Shown: in pieces, positions 35,314-44,175 of the stretch | Position numbering within the stretch: position 1 is the stretch's first letter | Layout of the letters: each line of letters starts with the position of its first letter | DNA from: Betaproteobacteria bacterium | Lineage (GTDB): Bacteria; Pseudomonadota; Gammaproteobacteria; Burkholderiales; Thiobacillaceae | Direction: 5' to 3' | Length of the DNA stretch: 64,000 nucleotides | Assembly (NCBI GenBank): GCA_016219425.1 | Contig: JACRNB010000001.1 | Coordinates: forward strand, 62,001 to 126,000 | The notes under the pieces: generated by a model | Databases searched by the model: none | Seen by the model: the letters and a program-made list of their open reading frames with translations, nothing else | Told to the model about the DNA's origin: nothing | Made by a program: the position numbers and the translations under genes

Positions 35314-35524
35314 CGGCCAGCCCCTCGCTGTTGACGACGTTCCAGGCGGAGTCGGCCTCGCTGTTGGCCTCACGGTATGCGGCTTCCAGACTTTGCTCAC
35401 GCAGCATGCGCAACGCAAACTCCACGACCTGAGAGCGGCTGCGGATGGCGTGTTCGGCGCGGTAGGTCTCTATGAATGCGACCGCATCCGGGGGGAGGGA
35501 GATGGAGAGCTTTTCGGCAAGCAT
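35300..35524 (-). CDS. Ribbon-helix-helix antitoxin of the MazF pair
   Basis: A 74-residue antitoxin. The N-terminal part (MLAEKLSISLPPDAVAFIE) with SRSQVVEFALRMLREQ is a ribbon-helix-helix fold of ParD/CopG type rather than the AbrB fold of classical MazE. The acidic C-terminus (REANSEADSAWNVVNSEG) would wrap the toxin. It is first in the operon and overlaps mazF. Confidence 0.85.
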   Translation of the reverse strand: MLAEKLSISLPPDAVAFIETYRAEHAIRSRSQVVEFALRMLREQSLEAAYREANSEADSAWNVVNSEGLADETW

Positions 35525-35618
35525 GGTGAATTCTCAATAGTGTTGCTACCGTCAATCCTACTTTTGTTGGGATTGAGCGGCAACCCAAAGCCTCCAAAGC
35601 CTGCCGCAATGCCCCCGC

Positions 35619-37514
35619 CTACCTTCCCTCGTTCTGCCGCAAAAACGCCTCGAACATGAGCAGCGCCCAGAGCGAGGCGCTGTAGTCCCGCGCCCCGGAG
35701 ACGTGGGCGTCGAACAGGTTTTTCAGGCGCGCGGGCTCAAAAAAGCCGCTGTCCGTCATGCGCGGGGAGGTGAGGGCGGCGTGCAGGCGTTCCTTCAGCG
35801 GCCCCCGGAACCACTCGGCCACGGGGATGGAGAAGCCCATCTTGCGGCGGTACATGATGTCGTGCGGCAGATGAGGTTCCAGCGACTTCTTGAGCATGTA
35901 CTTGCCTTCGCCGCCCTGGATCTTGAAGGAGGAAGGCAGACCCGAGACCCATTCCACCAGCTTGTGGTCCAGGAAGGGGACGCGCACCTCCAGGGCGTGG
36001 GCCATGCTGGCGCGGTCCACCTTGGTGAGGATGTCGCCCACCAGATAGGTCTTGAAGTCCAGGTATTGCACCTGGCCGTAGAGGTCGTCGGTGGGGCTGC
36101 GGGCGTCGTGGCCGCGCAGCACTTCCACGGCGTTGTAGCCGGAGAGGCGCTTGCTGAAGGCGGGGTGGAACAGGCTGGCGCGCTGCGCGTCGGAGAGCAG
36201 GGAGACGCCGTGGAAGTAGCCCGCCACGCTGTCCCGCGCCAGGGATTCGAAGGTGGTCTTGGCGCGGAACACGCGCGGCGCCCAGTCGGCCTTGGGGTAG
36301 ACCCGGCCCAGCAGGCCGAACAGGGGGTGGCGCAGGCCGTAGGGCAGCACCCGGCGCATGCGTTCTTCCATGCCGTGGAAGCGGTAGCGGCGATAGCCGA
36401 TGAAGTTCTCGTCGCCGCCGTCGCCGGACAGGGCCACGGTGACGTCCTTGCGCGCCAGTTGGCAGACGCGGTAGGTGGGCATGGCGGAGGAGTCGGCATA
36501 GGGCTCGTCGTACAGGCGCGCGAGTTCGTCCACCAGGCTGATGTCGTCGGACGCCACCGTGTTGACGTGGTGTTCGGTGCGGTAGCGCTCCGCCACGGCG
36601 CGGGCGTAGGCCGATTCGTCGTACTTGGGGTTGGCGAAGGCGATGGAGCAGGTCTTCACCGGCAGTTCGGTCAGCCCGGCCATCATGGCGACCACGGCGG
36701 AGGAATCCACGCCGCCGGAGAGGAATGCGCCCAGGGGCACTTCCGCCACCATGCGGATCTTCACCGCCTCGCGCAGGCGTTCGATGAACTCGTGCTGGGC
36801 GTCCTCGATGCGCATGGCCGGCAGGGGGGCGAAGGGCACGTCCCAGTAGCGTTCCGGGGCCGGGATGGGGTAGCCGCGCCGGATCAGCAGGCGGTAGCCG
36901 GGCGACAGCTTGAAGGCGCTCTTGTAGATGGTGCGCGGCTCCGGCACATAGCCGTAGGCGAAGTAGTCCTCCACCGCCTCGTCCAGCAGGTCGCGCCGGA
37001 AGCCGGGCCAGGCGGTCAGGGTCTTCAACTCGGAGCCGAACACCAGGAAGCCGTCTTCGGTGATGGCGTAGTGCAGGGGCTTTACGCCGAGGCGGTCGCG
37101 CGCCAGGAAGAACACCTGTTGGCGGCGGTCCCACAGGGCGAAGGCGAACATGCCGCGGAAGTGGTGCACGCAGTCCGGCCCCCACTGTTCCCAGGCGTGG
37201 ACGATGGCCTCGGTGTCGGAACGGGTCTTGAAGGTGTGGCCCAGGGCGGTGAGTTCCGGGATGAGATCGACGAAGTTGTAGATCTCGCCGTTGAACACCA
37301 CGGCCACCGTGCCGTCCTCGTTGAACATGGGCTGCTGCCCGGCGGCGATGTCGATGATGGACAGGCGCCGGTGGCCGAAGCCCAGGCCCGGTTCCAGATA
37401 CAGGCCGGCCTCGTCGGGGCCGCGATGCCATTGCATGTCGTTGATGCGGCCCAGGGTGTCGCGGTCGATGGGGCGCTGTTCGCGCAAATCAAAGATGCCG
37501 GTGATGCCGCACAT
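35619..37514 (-). CDS. XrtA-associated amidotransferase (asparagine synthase family)
   Basis: A 631-residue glutamine-dependent amidotransferase of the exosortase A-associated type (annotated as amidotransferase 1). The N-terminal nucleophile is intact (MCGITGIFD), with HRRLSIIDIAAGQQPM and FNGEIYNF, and the synthetase PP-loop AFLSGGVDSSAVVAM. It likely amidates a sugar acid or peptide in the exopolysaccharide. It is the last gene of the XrtA locus, 15 bp after the glycosyltransferase gene. Confidence 0.93.
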   Translation of the reverse strand: MCGITGIFDLREQRPIDRDTLGRINDMQWHRGPDEAGLYLEPGLGFGHRRLSIIDIAAGQQPMFNEDGTVAVVFNGEIYNFVDLIPELTALGHTFKTRSDTEAIVHAWEQWGPDCVHHFRGMFAFALWDRRQQVFFLARDRLGVKPLHYAITEDGFLVFGSELKTLTAWPGFRRDLLDEAVEDYFAYGYVPEPRTIYKSAFKLSPGYRLLIRRGYPIPAPERYWDVPFAPLPAMRIEDAQHEFIERLREAVKIRMVAEVPLGAFLSGGVDSSAVVAMMAGLTELPVKTCSIAFANPKYDESAYARAVAERYRTEHHVNTVASDDISLVDELARLYDEPYADSSAMPTYRVCQLARKDVTVALSGDGGDENFIGYRRYRFHGMEERMRRVLPYGLRHPLFGLLGRVYPKADWAPRVFRAKTTFESLARDSVAGYFHGVSLLSDAQRASLFHPAFSKRLSGYNAVEVLRGHDARSPTDDLYGQVQYLDFKTYLVGDILTKVDRASMAHALEVRVPFLDHKLVEWVSGLPSSFKIQGGEGKYMLKKSLEPHLPHDIMYRRKMGFSIPVAEWFRGPLKERLHAALTSPRMTDSGFFEPARLKNLFDAHVSGARDYSASLWALLMFEAFLRQNEGR

Positions 37515-37529
37515 AGAGGGAGTTTCCGT

Positions 37530-38672
37530 TCAGCGTTGCAGGAGTTCGTCGTAGACCGCGGCGTATTGTGCCGCCATCCGCTCGATGACGAAGTCGCGTT
37601 CGATGCGCGCGCGGGCGGCCAGGCCTTCGCGGCGGCGGCGTTCCGGGTCCAGCGCGTAGCCCGCCAGGGTGGCGGCCAGGGTCTGGGCGTCGCCCGCCGG
37701 AATCAGGCTGCCGTTGACGCCCGCTTCGATCAGTTCGGGGGTGCCGCCCACCTGGGTGGCTACCACGGGCAGGCCGCTGGCCATGCTCTCCAGGATGGTG
37801 TTGGAGATGCCTTCGCCCAGAGAGGTGAGACAGAACACGTCCAGGGCGCGCAGCCAGTCGGCGATGTCCTTGCGGTCGCCGGGGAGCCAGACCTGGGCGT
37901 TCGTCAGGCCCGTTTCATGGATCGCCGCCTCCACCTGGCCGCGCTGGGGGCCGTCGCCCACCAGCACCAGGCGCAGGCCGGCGGGGTTCGGGTGTTGTCT
38001 GCACAGCAGGGCGAAGGCGCGTACCAGGGTGGGGTAGTCCTTCACCGCCGCCAGACGCCCCACCGTGCCGAACACGCATTCCGCCCCGGCGAAAAAGTCC
38101 GGGCGTCCCAGGTCCGGGCGCTCTTCGGCGCGGGGATGAAAACGCGCGCCGTCCACGCCGTTGTAGATCTGCCGCACCCGCTGCGGCGGCACGCCGATGT
38201 CGTGGTGCAGCCATTGTTCGAGATCGCGGCTGACGGCGATGTAGCGGTGCACGGCGTGGCGCGCGGCGCGGCGCAGCAGGTTGTATTTCCAGTTCTTGCC
38301 GTGCAGGTCGTAGATGTCGCGCCCGTGCTCGCCATGCACCCGCCCGCGAATGCCGCGCCATGCGCCTGTGAACTGGGCCTCCAGGGCGGAGAGGTTGCGC
38401 GTGTGCAGGATGTCCGGGCGCAGTTCCTTGAGCAGGCGGTTCAGCCGGACGTGCCAGCTCACATCGCGCCCCGCCTGTTTGCCCAGGTCGTGGAAGCTGA
38501 TGTCGGCGCGGCGGATGCGGTGGCGGAACTCGCCATACCCCGCCAGGTTGATGACGGCGTGGCGGTACTTTTCTTCCGGCAGGTGGTTGAACAACATGAC
38601 CATGCCGTTCTCCATGCCGCCGGTGCCGAAGTGGTGGATGACGTGGGCGATGAGGGGGCGCGGGTCGTTCAT
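37530..38672 (-). CDS. XrtA/PEP-CTERM system glycosyltransferase (TIGR03088 type)
   Basis: A 380-residue GT-B glycosyltransferase of the exosortase A-associated type (TIGR03088). It opens NDPRPLIAHVIHHFGTGGMENG and has the donor site LGEGISNTILESMASGLPVV. I chose ATG 38672 because family members begin here; a GTG at 38696 would add eight residues. It is the first gene after the sulfotransferase interruption, so it needs its own promoter in the spacer or read-through. Confidence 0.9.
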   Translation of the reverse strand: MNDPRPLIAHVIHHFGTGGMENGMVMLFNHLPEEKYRHAVINLAGYGEFRHRIRRADISFHDLGKQAGRDVSWHVRLNRLLKELRPDILHTRNLSALEAQFTGAWRGIRGRVHGEHGRDIYDLHGKNWKYNLLRRAARHAVHRYIAVSRDLEQWLHHDIGVPPQRVRQIYNGVDGARFHPRAEERPDLGRPDFFAGAECVFGTVGRLAAVKDYPTLVRAFALLCRQHPNPAGLRLVLVGDGPQRGQVEAAIHETGLTNAQVWLPGDRKDIADWLRALDVFCLTSLGEGISNTILESMASGLPVVATQVGGTPELIEAGVNGSLIPAGDAQTLAATLAGYALDPERRRREGLAARARIERDFVIERMAAQYAAVYDELLQR

Positions 38673-39120
38673 CGAGGAGGGGGTGTGCGAGGTCACTGTG
38701 GCTGGTGGGGGGGGCGAGTAGATTCACTTCCCGAATCCATCTCGCGTTGGGCGAGCCGAACTCTACCGGGGCGCGTCCCGGCTGGTAAGCGCCATGTGGC
38801 TCTGTCGCGTGGTTCCATCAGGGCGTTTCGTGGCGGTGCGTTTCTCGCCTCCGGAGTTTGAAGTGCATATACTGGCCGCGCTCTGCCGGGGCGCGGTCAG
38901 GAACGGACCATGTCCCCCGGCAGAGCATCGTTCCATGCCGTGTAGTGGAAATGCGTATCGCTGGACATGTTGGAAGTGCATAGACTGAGACTGGAATGAG
39001 CCCACCCCGAAATCCTTCGCTTCGCTCGGCTCTCCCCTCAAGGGGCAAGAAACTCTTGGGGCGGTCTGGCGAGTTTCTTGAGAGCAACCGAGAGCGTTAA
39101 CCGTTACCGTGGCAAAAAGC
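38673..39120. promoter_or_regulatory. Divergent spacer with structured repeats between glycosyltransferase and sulfotransferase genes
   Basis: No gene is seen in these 448 bp. They hold a near-perfect 15-bp direct repeat (GAAGTGCATATACTG at 38860-38874; GAAGTGCATAGACTG at 38973-38987) flanking a 12-bp inverted repeat GCTCTGCCGGGG (38880-38891 with 38915-38926). Further right lies copy B of the nested-hairpin element (39034-39080). Promoters for both divergent genes must lie here, but I cannot place them. Confidence 0.6.
39034..39080 (+). repeat. Nested-hairpin dispersed repeat, copy B
   Basis: An inner CCCCTCAAGGGG (39034-39045) is followed by the outer arms CAAGAAACTC (39046-39055) and GAGTTTCTTG (39071-39080), a perfect 10-bp inverted repeat around the core TTGGGGCGGTCTGGC. 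It lies just before the sulfotransferase gene. Confidence 0.8.
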
Positions 39121-40089
39121 ATGAAGTCCATCATCCTCCTGTTCGGTATGCCGCGTAGCGGCACTACCTGGCTGGCAAAGATATTCGACAGTCACCCGGA
39201 TACTCTTTACCGGCACGAGCCGGATGGCCGGGGGACGCTCAATTCCTTGCCTCTTTTTCCTTCCAGGCGTGATGCGGAACAGTACCGGCATTTTCTGGAT
39301 GGATACATCGCGCATCTGCCGGACATCCGCGATGAGAAGATTTCCGCTTCGCTGCCCCTGTTCAGAAAGCATTACTACACGGACGCAACCTTCGCCCTGA
39401 GAAGGCTTGCCGTCTTTGCCTACAAGCTGGCCTCGCACTTTTTCGGGCGCATCAATGTCCCGGATTTCGTCGATTTCGCCAGCCATGACGGTATCCGCCT
39501 GGTGTGGAAGTCGATTGAGTCCCTGGGGCGGCTGGGCGTACTTACGACGCTTCAACCGGATGCCCGGTGCGTCATCATCATTCGCCATCCTTGCGGCTAC
39601 GTTTCTTCGGTGCAGCGGGGCGAGTCCATCGGCAAGTTCGAGGCTGGCACCAAATCCAGCAATGACTGGGGCATCTATGAGGCCCTGTTGGAGCTTCCCG
39701 CCGCCAAGGCGCGGGGTCTGAACATGTTCAAGATTCAGGCCATGAGCGCGGTGGAGCGGCTGGCTCTCAAGTGGTCGTTGACCTACGAGCATGTGTTGAG
39801 CGAGACCGAGGGGATGGAAAACGTCCTGGTCGTGCGTTACGAGGACATCTGCGCCGACCCTCTGGGGGAAATGCAGCGTTCGCTTCAGCATTGCCACCTT
39901 CCCTTCGCCAAGGAAACCGAGGCCTTCCTCTCCAGCAGCACCAGCCAGTCCAGCAGCGACTACTACGGCGTGTTCAAGATCCCTCTGGAATCCGCCTGGA
40001 AGTGGCGCAAACAGCTCACCCCGGAAGACGCTGCGGCCATTCTCCGGGTCGCCTCCGGCTTCCGCGCCGGCGCGCTGTATCCGGAATAG
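39121..40089 (+). CDS. Sulfotransferase family protein
   Basis: A 322-residue PAPS-dependent sulfotransferase. The 5'-phosphosulfate loop is GMPRSGTTWLAKIFDSHPD at the N-terminus and the 3'-phosphate motif is RHPCGYVSSVQRGE. ATG 39121 is preferred; a GTG 12 bp earlier is possible, and neither has a strong ribosome-binding site. It is the only plus-strand gene in the XrtA locus, splitting it in two, and is flanked by repeats. It probably adds sulfate to the polysaccharide; late acquisition is inferred from orientation. Confidence 0.85.
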   Translation: MKSIILLFGMPRSGTTWLAKIFDSHPDTLYRHEPDGRGTLNSLPLFPSRRDAEQYRHFLDGYIAHLPDIRDEKISASLPLFRKHYYTDATFALRRLAVFAYKLASHFFGRINVPDFVDFASHDGIRLVWKSIESLGRLGVLTTLQPDARCVIIIRHPCGYVSSVQRGESIGKFEAGTKSSNDWGIYEALLELPAAKARGLNMFKIQAMSAVERLALKWSLTYEHVLSETEGMENVLVVRYEDICADPLGEMQRSLQHCHLPFAKETEAFLSSSTSQSSSDYYGVFKIPLESAWKWRKQLTPEDAAAILRVASGFRAGALYPE

Positions 40090-40128
40090 GCCGCCCCGGC
40101 TCCGCGCCGGGCATCGACCTTTTTGCCG

Positions 40129-41349
40129 TTACCCCGTCTTGCCGGACAAGGTCTGGTACGCGGTCTGGTAACGGGCGACGCTCACTGCCCAGTTACGTTC
40201 CTCGTCCACATAACGGCGGCCTGCGGCGCGCACCGCCTCCCAGCGATCCCGTTGGGCCAGGGTGCGCTCCACGGCCTCGGCCAGGGCCGGGGGCGAGCCG
40301 GCGCGGAACAGGGCGCCGGTTTCCCCGTCGCGGATCAATTCCCGGTGCCCCCCCACGTCCGAGGCCACCAACAGCTTGCCCTGGGCCATGGCTTCGAGCG
40401 GTTTGAGCGGCGTCACCAGTTCGGTCAGGCGCATGGCCTTGCGCGGATAGCACAGCAGGTCGATGAGGGAGTAGTAGCGCCCCACTTCGGCATGCGGTAC
40501 GCGACCGACGAAGAGGACTCGTCCAGCCAGGCCCAGGCGCTCGACCTGGGCGCGCAGGTTGGCCTCCTGCATGCCGCCGCCCACCAGCAGCAGTTTCAGG
40601 TCGGGATGCTGCGGCGCCAGCAGGGCCAGGGCGTCCACCAGCAGGTCCAGGCCTTCGTAGCCGTAGAACGAGCCGACAAAGCCCAGCACCGTAGCCCCCT
40701 CCAGCCCGAGCCGGGCGCGTAATTCCTGATCCGGCGCAGGGGCGAACTGGAAACCCTGCGCGTCCACGGCATTGGGGATGACGGTGATGCGGTTTGGGTG
40801 GATGCCGCCGCGCGCCAGCATGTCCTGGCGCAGTCCTTCGCAGATGGTGGTGACCCAGTCCGCATGGCGCAGCGCCCAGGTTTCCAGGGCGCGGGTCAGG
40901 CGGTAGCGCAGGCTGCCTTCGCGGGTGCTGCCGTGATCCACCGCGGCATCTTCCCAGAAGGCGCGCACCTCGTAGACCACGGGGATGCCGAGGCGGCGTC
41001 CGACCCGGATGGCGGGGATGGCGTTGAGCACCGGGGAATGGGCGTGCAGGATGTCGGGCCGAATCTCCCGGGCCAGTTGCAGCAGGCGTTGTTCCGTCGC
41101 CCGCATCTCCGCGAACAAGCCCAGGACGGGTTGGCCGGCCATCCAGCCGGCGGGAACCGGGGTGCGGTAGAAGTGCAGCCCGTCCGCGCTTTCTTCGGCG
41201 ACGGTGCAGCGTTCCTGTCGGGGGCTGGTGAGGTGCCAGGTCTGCCAACCCAGTTTGTGCTGCTCGCGCAGGATCGACGCGCTGCGGAAGGTGTAGCCCG
41301 AATGCAGCGGCAGGGAGTGGTCGAGGATGTGGAGGATGCGATAGGTCAT
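40129..41349 (-). CDS. XrtA/PEP-CTERM system glycosyltransferase (TIGR04063 type)
   Basis: A 406-residue GT-B glycosyltransferase of the exosortase A-associated type (TIGR04063). It starts YRILHILDHSLPLHSGYTFR, with the partner motif VYEVRAFWEDAAVDHG and, at the C-terminal site, LTELVTPLKPLEAMAQGKLL. It lies 4 bp after the xrtA stop in the same transcript. It should add one sugar to the lipid-linked repeat unit. Confidence 0.92.
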   Translation of the reverse strand: MTYRILHILDHSLPLHSGYTFRSASILREQHKLGWQTWHLTSPRQERCTVAEESADGLHFYRTPVPAGWMAGQPVLGLFAEMRATEQRLLQLAREIRPDILHAHSPVLNAIPAIRVGRRLGIPVVYEVRAFWEDAAVDHGSTREGSLRYRLTRALETWALRHADWVTTICEGLRQDMLARGGIHPNRITVIPNAVDAQGFQFAPAPDQELRARLGLEGATVLGFVGSFYGYEGLDLLVDALALLAPQHPDLKLLLVGGGMQEANLRAQVERLGLAGRVLFVGRVPHAEVGRYYSLIDLLCYPRKAMRLTELVTPLKPLEAMAQGKLLVASDVGGHRELIRDGETGALFRAGSPPALAEAVERTLAQRDRWEAVRAAGRRYVDEERNWAVSVARYQTAYQTLSGKTG

Positions 41350-41353
41350 GGGA

Positions 41354-42979
41354 TCAAGGCCGTGGCGTCACAGGGGCGTTTCTGCTGTCCAGAACAGGAT
41401 TCAGGGAGGGGGTTGCAGCGTCAAGGTAGCGGCTCAGCACGGCCTCCGCCTCGGCGGGCTCGTGCTCGTAGGGCGCCGCCAGGATCACTACCGCTGCGGG
41501 GTCGCCGCGACCGAGAAAACGGTTCCAGGCCAGGCGCAGCTTGGCGTCCAGGGGATCAATGGTGTTATGGCCGAGGACGCGCCACCAGTGCCAGACCAGG
41601 ACGCGCTGGCCATCCTTGCGTCCTTCCAGCACCGCTTCCCGCACCGTCAGGGGCTGGCCGCCGACCGATACGGTTCGGTCCTGCTCCTGCACGCGTCGCC
41701 ACATGTGGTTGGATTCCAGCACCACCTGGTTGTAGGCGTTGACCAGTTCCCGGTCCTGCTCCTGGGCGCCGTACCAGACCAGGTGATGCAGCAGGCGCTC
41801 CGAGCCCTGAGGGATCTGCGCCCCCGGCTCGGGAACCCCTCCCGAGCCGCCCCCCAAGGGGGCCAAGTCGTTCTTGGGGCGGCCCGGCGAACGACTTGAA
41901 AGATGCAGGCTGCGTTCATCGCTCACTCCGTACCAGACCGGCGTCCAGTGTGTGGCCGGGGCGGGGGCGGGGGTCCAGGCCGGCGGCGGGGTGTAGGCGG
42001 CCAGGGGCGAGGGGGCGTCGATGCGCGCCCGCAGATGCTGCTCGTAGAGGGGGAACAGCGCCGTCAGCGTCACCATGACGGCGGCCATCACCGCGGCGGA
42101 ACGCGGCGCGCGCACCGGGGGCGGGGCGTCCACGGCGAGGTCCGGCGCATGGGCGGGAAGATGGTCTTCGCGCCAGCGGTTGCCGATCCAGAACATGGCC
42201 ATCATCACCATGCCGAACCAGACCCAGCCGTAGATCAGGTGATCGACGCCCACCGCCAGCTTCATGTTGGAGAAGTGCCCGAGCAGGACGATGAGGGCGG
42301 CCCGTGCGCCGTTGGCGACGATGGGCGTCACGGCGGCGGCGATGCCGAAGGCCAGGCGCTTCCACCAGGTGCGGTAGGTGAGGTAGGCGTAGAGCCAGCC
42401 CAGGGCCAGGGAGGAGAGGAAGTAGCGCATGCCCGAGCAGGCCTCCACCACGTTCCAGTCGCCGCTGGGCAGGGAGAAGAAGTTGTTCTCCCGGTACACC
42501 GGGATGCCCAGCAGGCGCACCACGGTGACGGTGGTATCTGCGGTGTAGTGGATCAGCGGTTCGATCATGAACTCGCCGCTGGGCACCATGAACAGCAGAT
42601 AGGCCAGGGGGAACAGCAGCGCCCGCAACACGCCCGCGCCCAGCAAGGCCCACACGCTGGTGATCAGCAGGCCCACCAGGGCGTAATGCTCGCTCACCTG
42701 GCTGACGGTGAAACGGGAGAACAGCCAGAGCGCCGCGAGCAGGATGACCAGGACCAGGGCGCGCGGGTCCGGCTTCGCCTCCAGCGCCATGACCTCATGC
42801 CTCTTGCGCCAGACCAGCCAGAGGGTGATGGGCAGGATGATGGCCCCGTGGGCATAGGTGTCCGAACTCAGCCAGACCGTGACCATGCTGCCGGCAGAGG
42901 GCTGCAACAGGGCAATCAGCCCGATCCAGGTCAGCAGCAGCCAGGCCAGCGCCTCGCCCCAGGCGCGCGGCGCGGTCAT
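41354..42979 (-). CDS. xrtA: Exosortase A fused to EpsI domain
   Basis: A 541-residue protein: exosortase A (about residues 1-275, eight or so membrane helices) fused to an EpsI-like periplasmic domain (about 290-541). Exosortase cleaves PEP-CTERM anchors and passes proteins on to the surface. The catalytic residues are Cys181 in VVEACSGMRY, Arg226 in NGARAAL and His247 in VDHLIYGW. The EpsI part has an in-frame block of about 25-30 residues (about 361-390, from SSRSPGRPKNDLAP) that comes from copy C of the nested-hairpin repeat. The start overlaps the upstream glycosyltransferase stop (ATGA). Confidence 0.93.
   Translation of the reverse strand: MTAPRAWGEALAWLLLTWIGLIALLQPSAGSMVTVWLSSDTYAHGAIILPITLWLVWRKRHEVMALEAKPDPRALVLVILLAALWLFSRFTVSQVSEHYALVGLLITSVWALLGAGVLRALLFPLAYLLFMVPSGEFMIEPLIHYTADTTVTVVRLLGIPVYRENNFFSLPSGDWNVVEACSGMRYFLSSLALGWLYAYLTYRTWWKRLAFGIAAAVTPIVANGARAALIVLLGHFSNMKLAVGVDHLIYGWVWFGMVMMAMFWIGNRWREDHLPAHAPDLAVDAPPPVRAPRSAAVMAAVMVTLTALFPLYEQHLRARIDAPSPLAAYTPPPAWTPAPAPATHWTPVWYGVSDERSLHLSSRSPGRPKNDLAPLGGGSGGVPEPGAQIPQGSERLLHHLVWYGAQEQDRELVNAYNQVVLESNHMWRRVQEQDRTVSVGGQPLTVREAVLEGRKDGQRVLVWHWWRVLGHNTIDPLDAKLRLAWNRFLGRGDPAAVVILAAPYEHEPAEAEAVLSRYLDAATPSLNPVLDSRNAPVTPRP
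41841..41901 (+). repeat. Nested-hairpin dispersed repeat, copy C, inside xrtA
   Basis: The inner CCCCCAAGGGGG (41851-41862) is followed by the outer arms CAAGTCGTT (41864-41872) and AACGACTTG (41890-41898) around TTGGGGCGGCCCGGCG. It is within the coding sequence of the exosortase's EpsI domain and keeps the frame. Confidence 0.8.
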
Positions 42980-44172
42980 GCGCGGGCCTCCGTCGCCAGG
43001 AGGCGGTCGAGCGGCGCCAGGGCGGCGGGCCAGGAGTAGTCGGCCAGCACCCGCGCCCGCGCCGCGCCGCCCAGGTCGAGCCCGGCGCGGATGCGCGTAT
43101 GCGCCTCCAGGTAGTCCGCCACGCCTTCCGCGCGCAGGACTTCCTCGCCATCCCGTGCGGCGATGCCTTCCAGCGCCTGCGGGCTGGCGATGACCGTGCG
43201 CGCCATGGCCATGCCCTCCAGCACCTTGTTCTGGATGCCGCGCGCGATGCGCAGGGGGGCGACCACCGCCTCGGCATGGGCCAGATAGGGGCGCACATCT
43301 TCGACCCGTCCGGTCACCCGGACGGCGTCAGAGGCCAGCGCCATGACCTCGGGGCCGGGGCGGCTGCCGACGATGTAGAACAGGGTGTCGGCATGGCGCT
43401 CGCGCAGGGCCGGCATGACTTCCCGTGCGAATCCGCGCACGGCATCGACGTTGGGCCAGTAATCCATGGCGCCGGTGAAGGCGATCACCCGCTTTTGCGC
43501 CGGATACGGGTTGGGGTACGCGTTGGCGGGGCTGAAATAGTCGGCGTCCACGCCATTGTTGAGGGGGCTGATCCTGGCCGCGGACTCCGGCGCCAGACGC
43601 TGGAAATCCGCAGCTTCCGCGGGCGAGACAAAGAGGCTGGCATCGAACTCGCTTGCCACCCGGCGTTCCCAATCCAGCAGGCGTCGACCCTCGCGCCGAT
43701 ACAGCCAGGACAGGGGCCAGGGCTTGGTGGGCGCGTATTGCGTCCATTTGTCCGAGTCGATGTCCACGAAATCCATCACCCGGACCCTGCCGCGGGCGCG
43801 CTCCAGGTATTGCGCCATGACCGAGGAGAAGCACACGGCATGGCCCACGCCGGAGGGACTCGCCAATTTCCCCGCGACCCAGGCGGCCAGGCCGGCGTCG
43901 CGGTAGTAGGGCAGGGAGAGGGCCTCGCCGGTGAGCAGCCCGGACAGGGACTGGAGCTTGCCCCGGCGCGGGTTCAGGGGGCGCAGGCAGACATCAGCGC
44001 ACACCCCGCGCAGGAATTCCTCATGCCGCCAGTCCGCCGGGTCGTCCACGAAGGCGCCCAGGTGCACGCGCCAGTTCTGCGCCAGGTGCCGCAGCATGTG
44101 CCAGGAGCGGATCTTGTCCCCCTTGTCCGGGGGGTACGGGATGCGATGGGCGAGGAAGAGCAGGTCCTTCAC
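42976..44172 (-). CDS. XrtA/PEP-CTERM system glycosyltransferase (TIGR03087 type)
   Basis: A 398-residue glycosyltransferase of the exosortase A-associated type (TIGR03087). It opens KDLLFLAHRIPYPPDKGDKI, a hallmark, with the acceptor-side VMDFVDIDSDKW and the donor-side PLRIARGIQNKVLEGMAMAR. The stop overlaps the xrtA start by 4 bp and the gene follows the FemAB gene by 3 bp, showing tight co-translation. Confidence 0.93.
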   Translation of the reverse strand: MKDLLFLAHRIPYPPDKGDKIRSWHMLRHLAQNWRVHLGAFVDDPADWRHEEFLRGVCADVCLRPLNPRRGKLQSLSGLLTGEALSLPYYRDAGLAAWVAGKLASPSGVGHAVCFSSVMAQYLERARGRVRVMDFVDIDSDKWTQYAPTKPWPLSWLYRREGRRLLDWERRVASEFDASLFVSPAEAADFQRLAPESAARISPLNNGVDADYFSPANAYPNPYPAQKRVIAFTGAMDYWPNVDAVRGFAREVMPALRERHADTLFYIVGSRPGPEVMALASDAVRVTGRVEDVRPYLAHAEAVVAPLRIARGIQNKVLEGMAMARTVIASPQALEGIAARDGEEVLRAEGVADYLEAHTRIRAGLDLGGAARARVLADYSWPAALAPLDRLLATEARA

Positions 44173-44175
44173 CCG

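Noticed and set aside
35703-38861. A 1052-codon plus-strand frame across the amidotransferase and glycosyltransferase genes
   Set aside because: It mirrors two well-supported minus-strand genes and has no recognisable domain.
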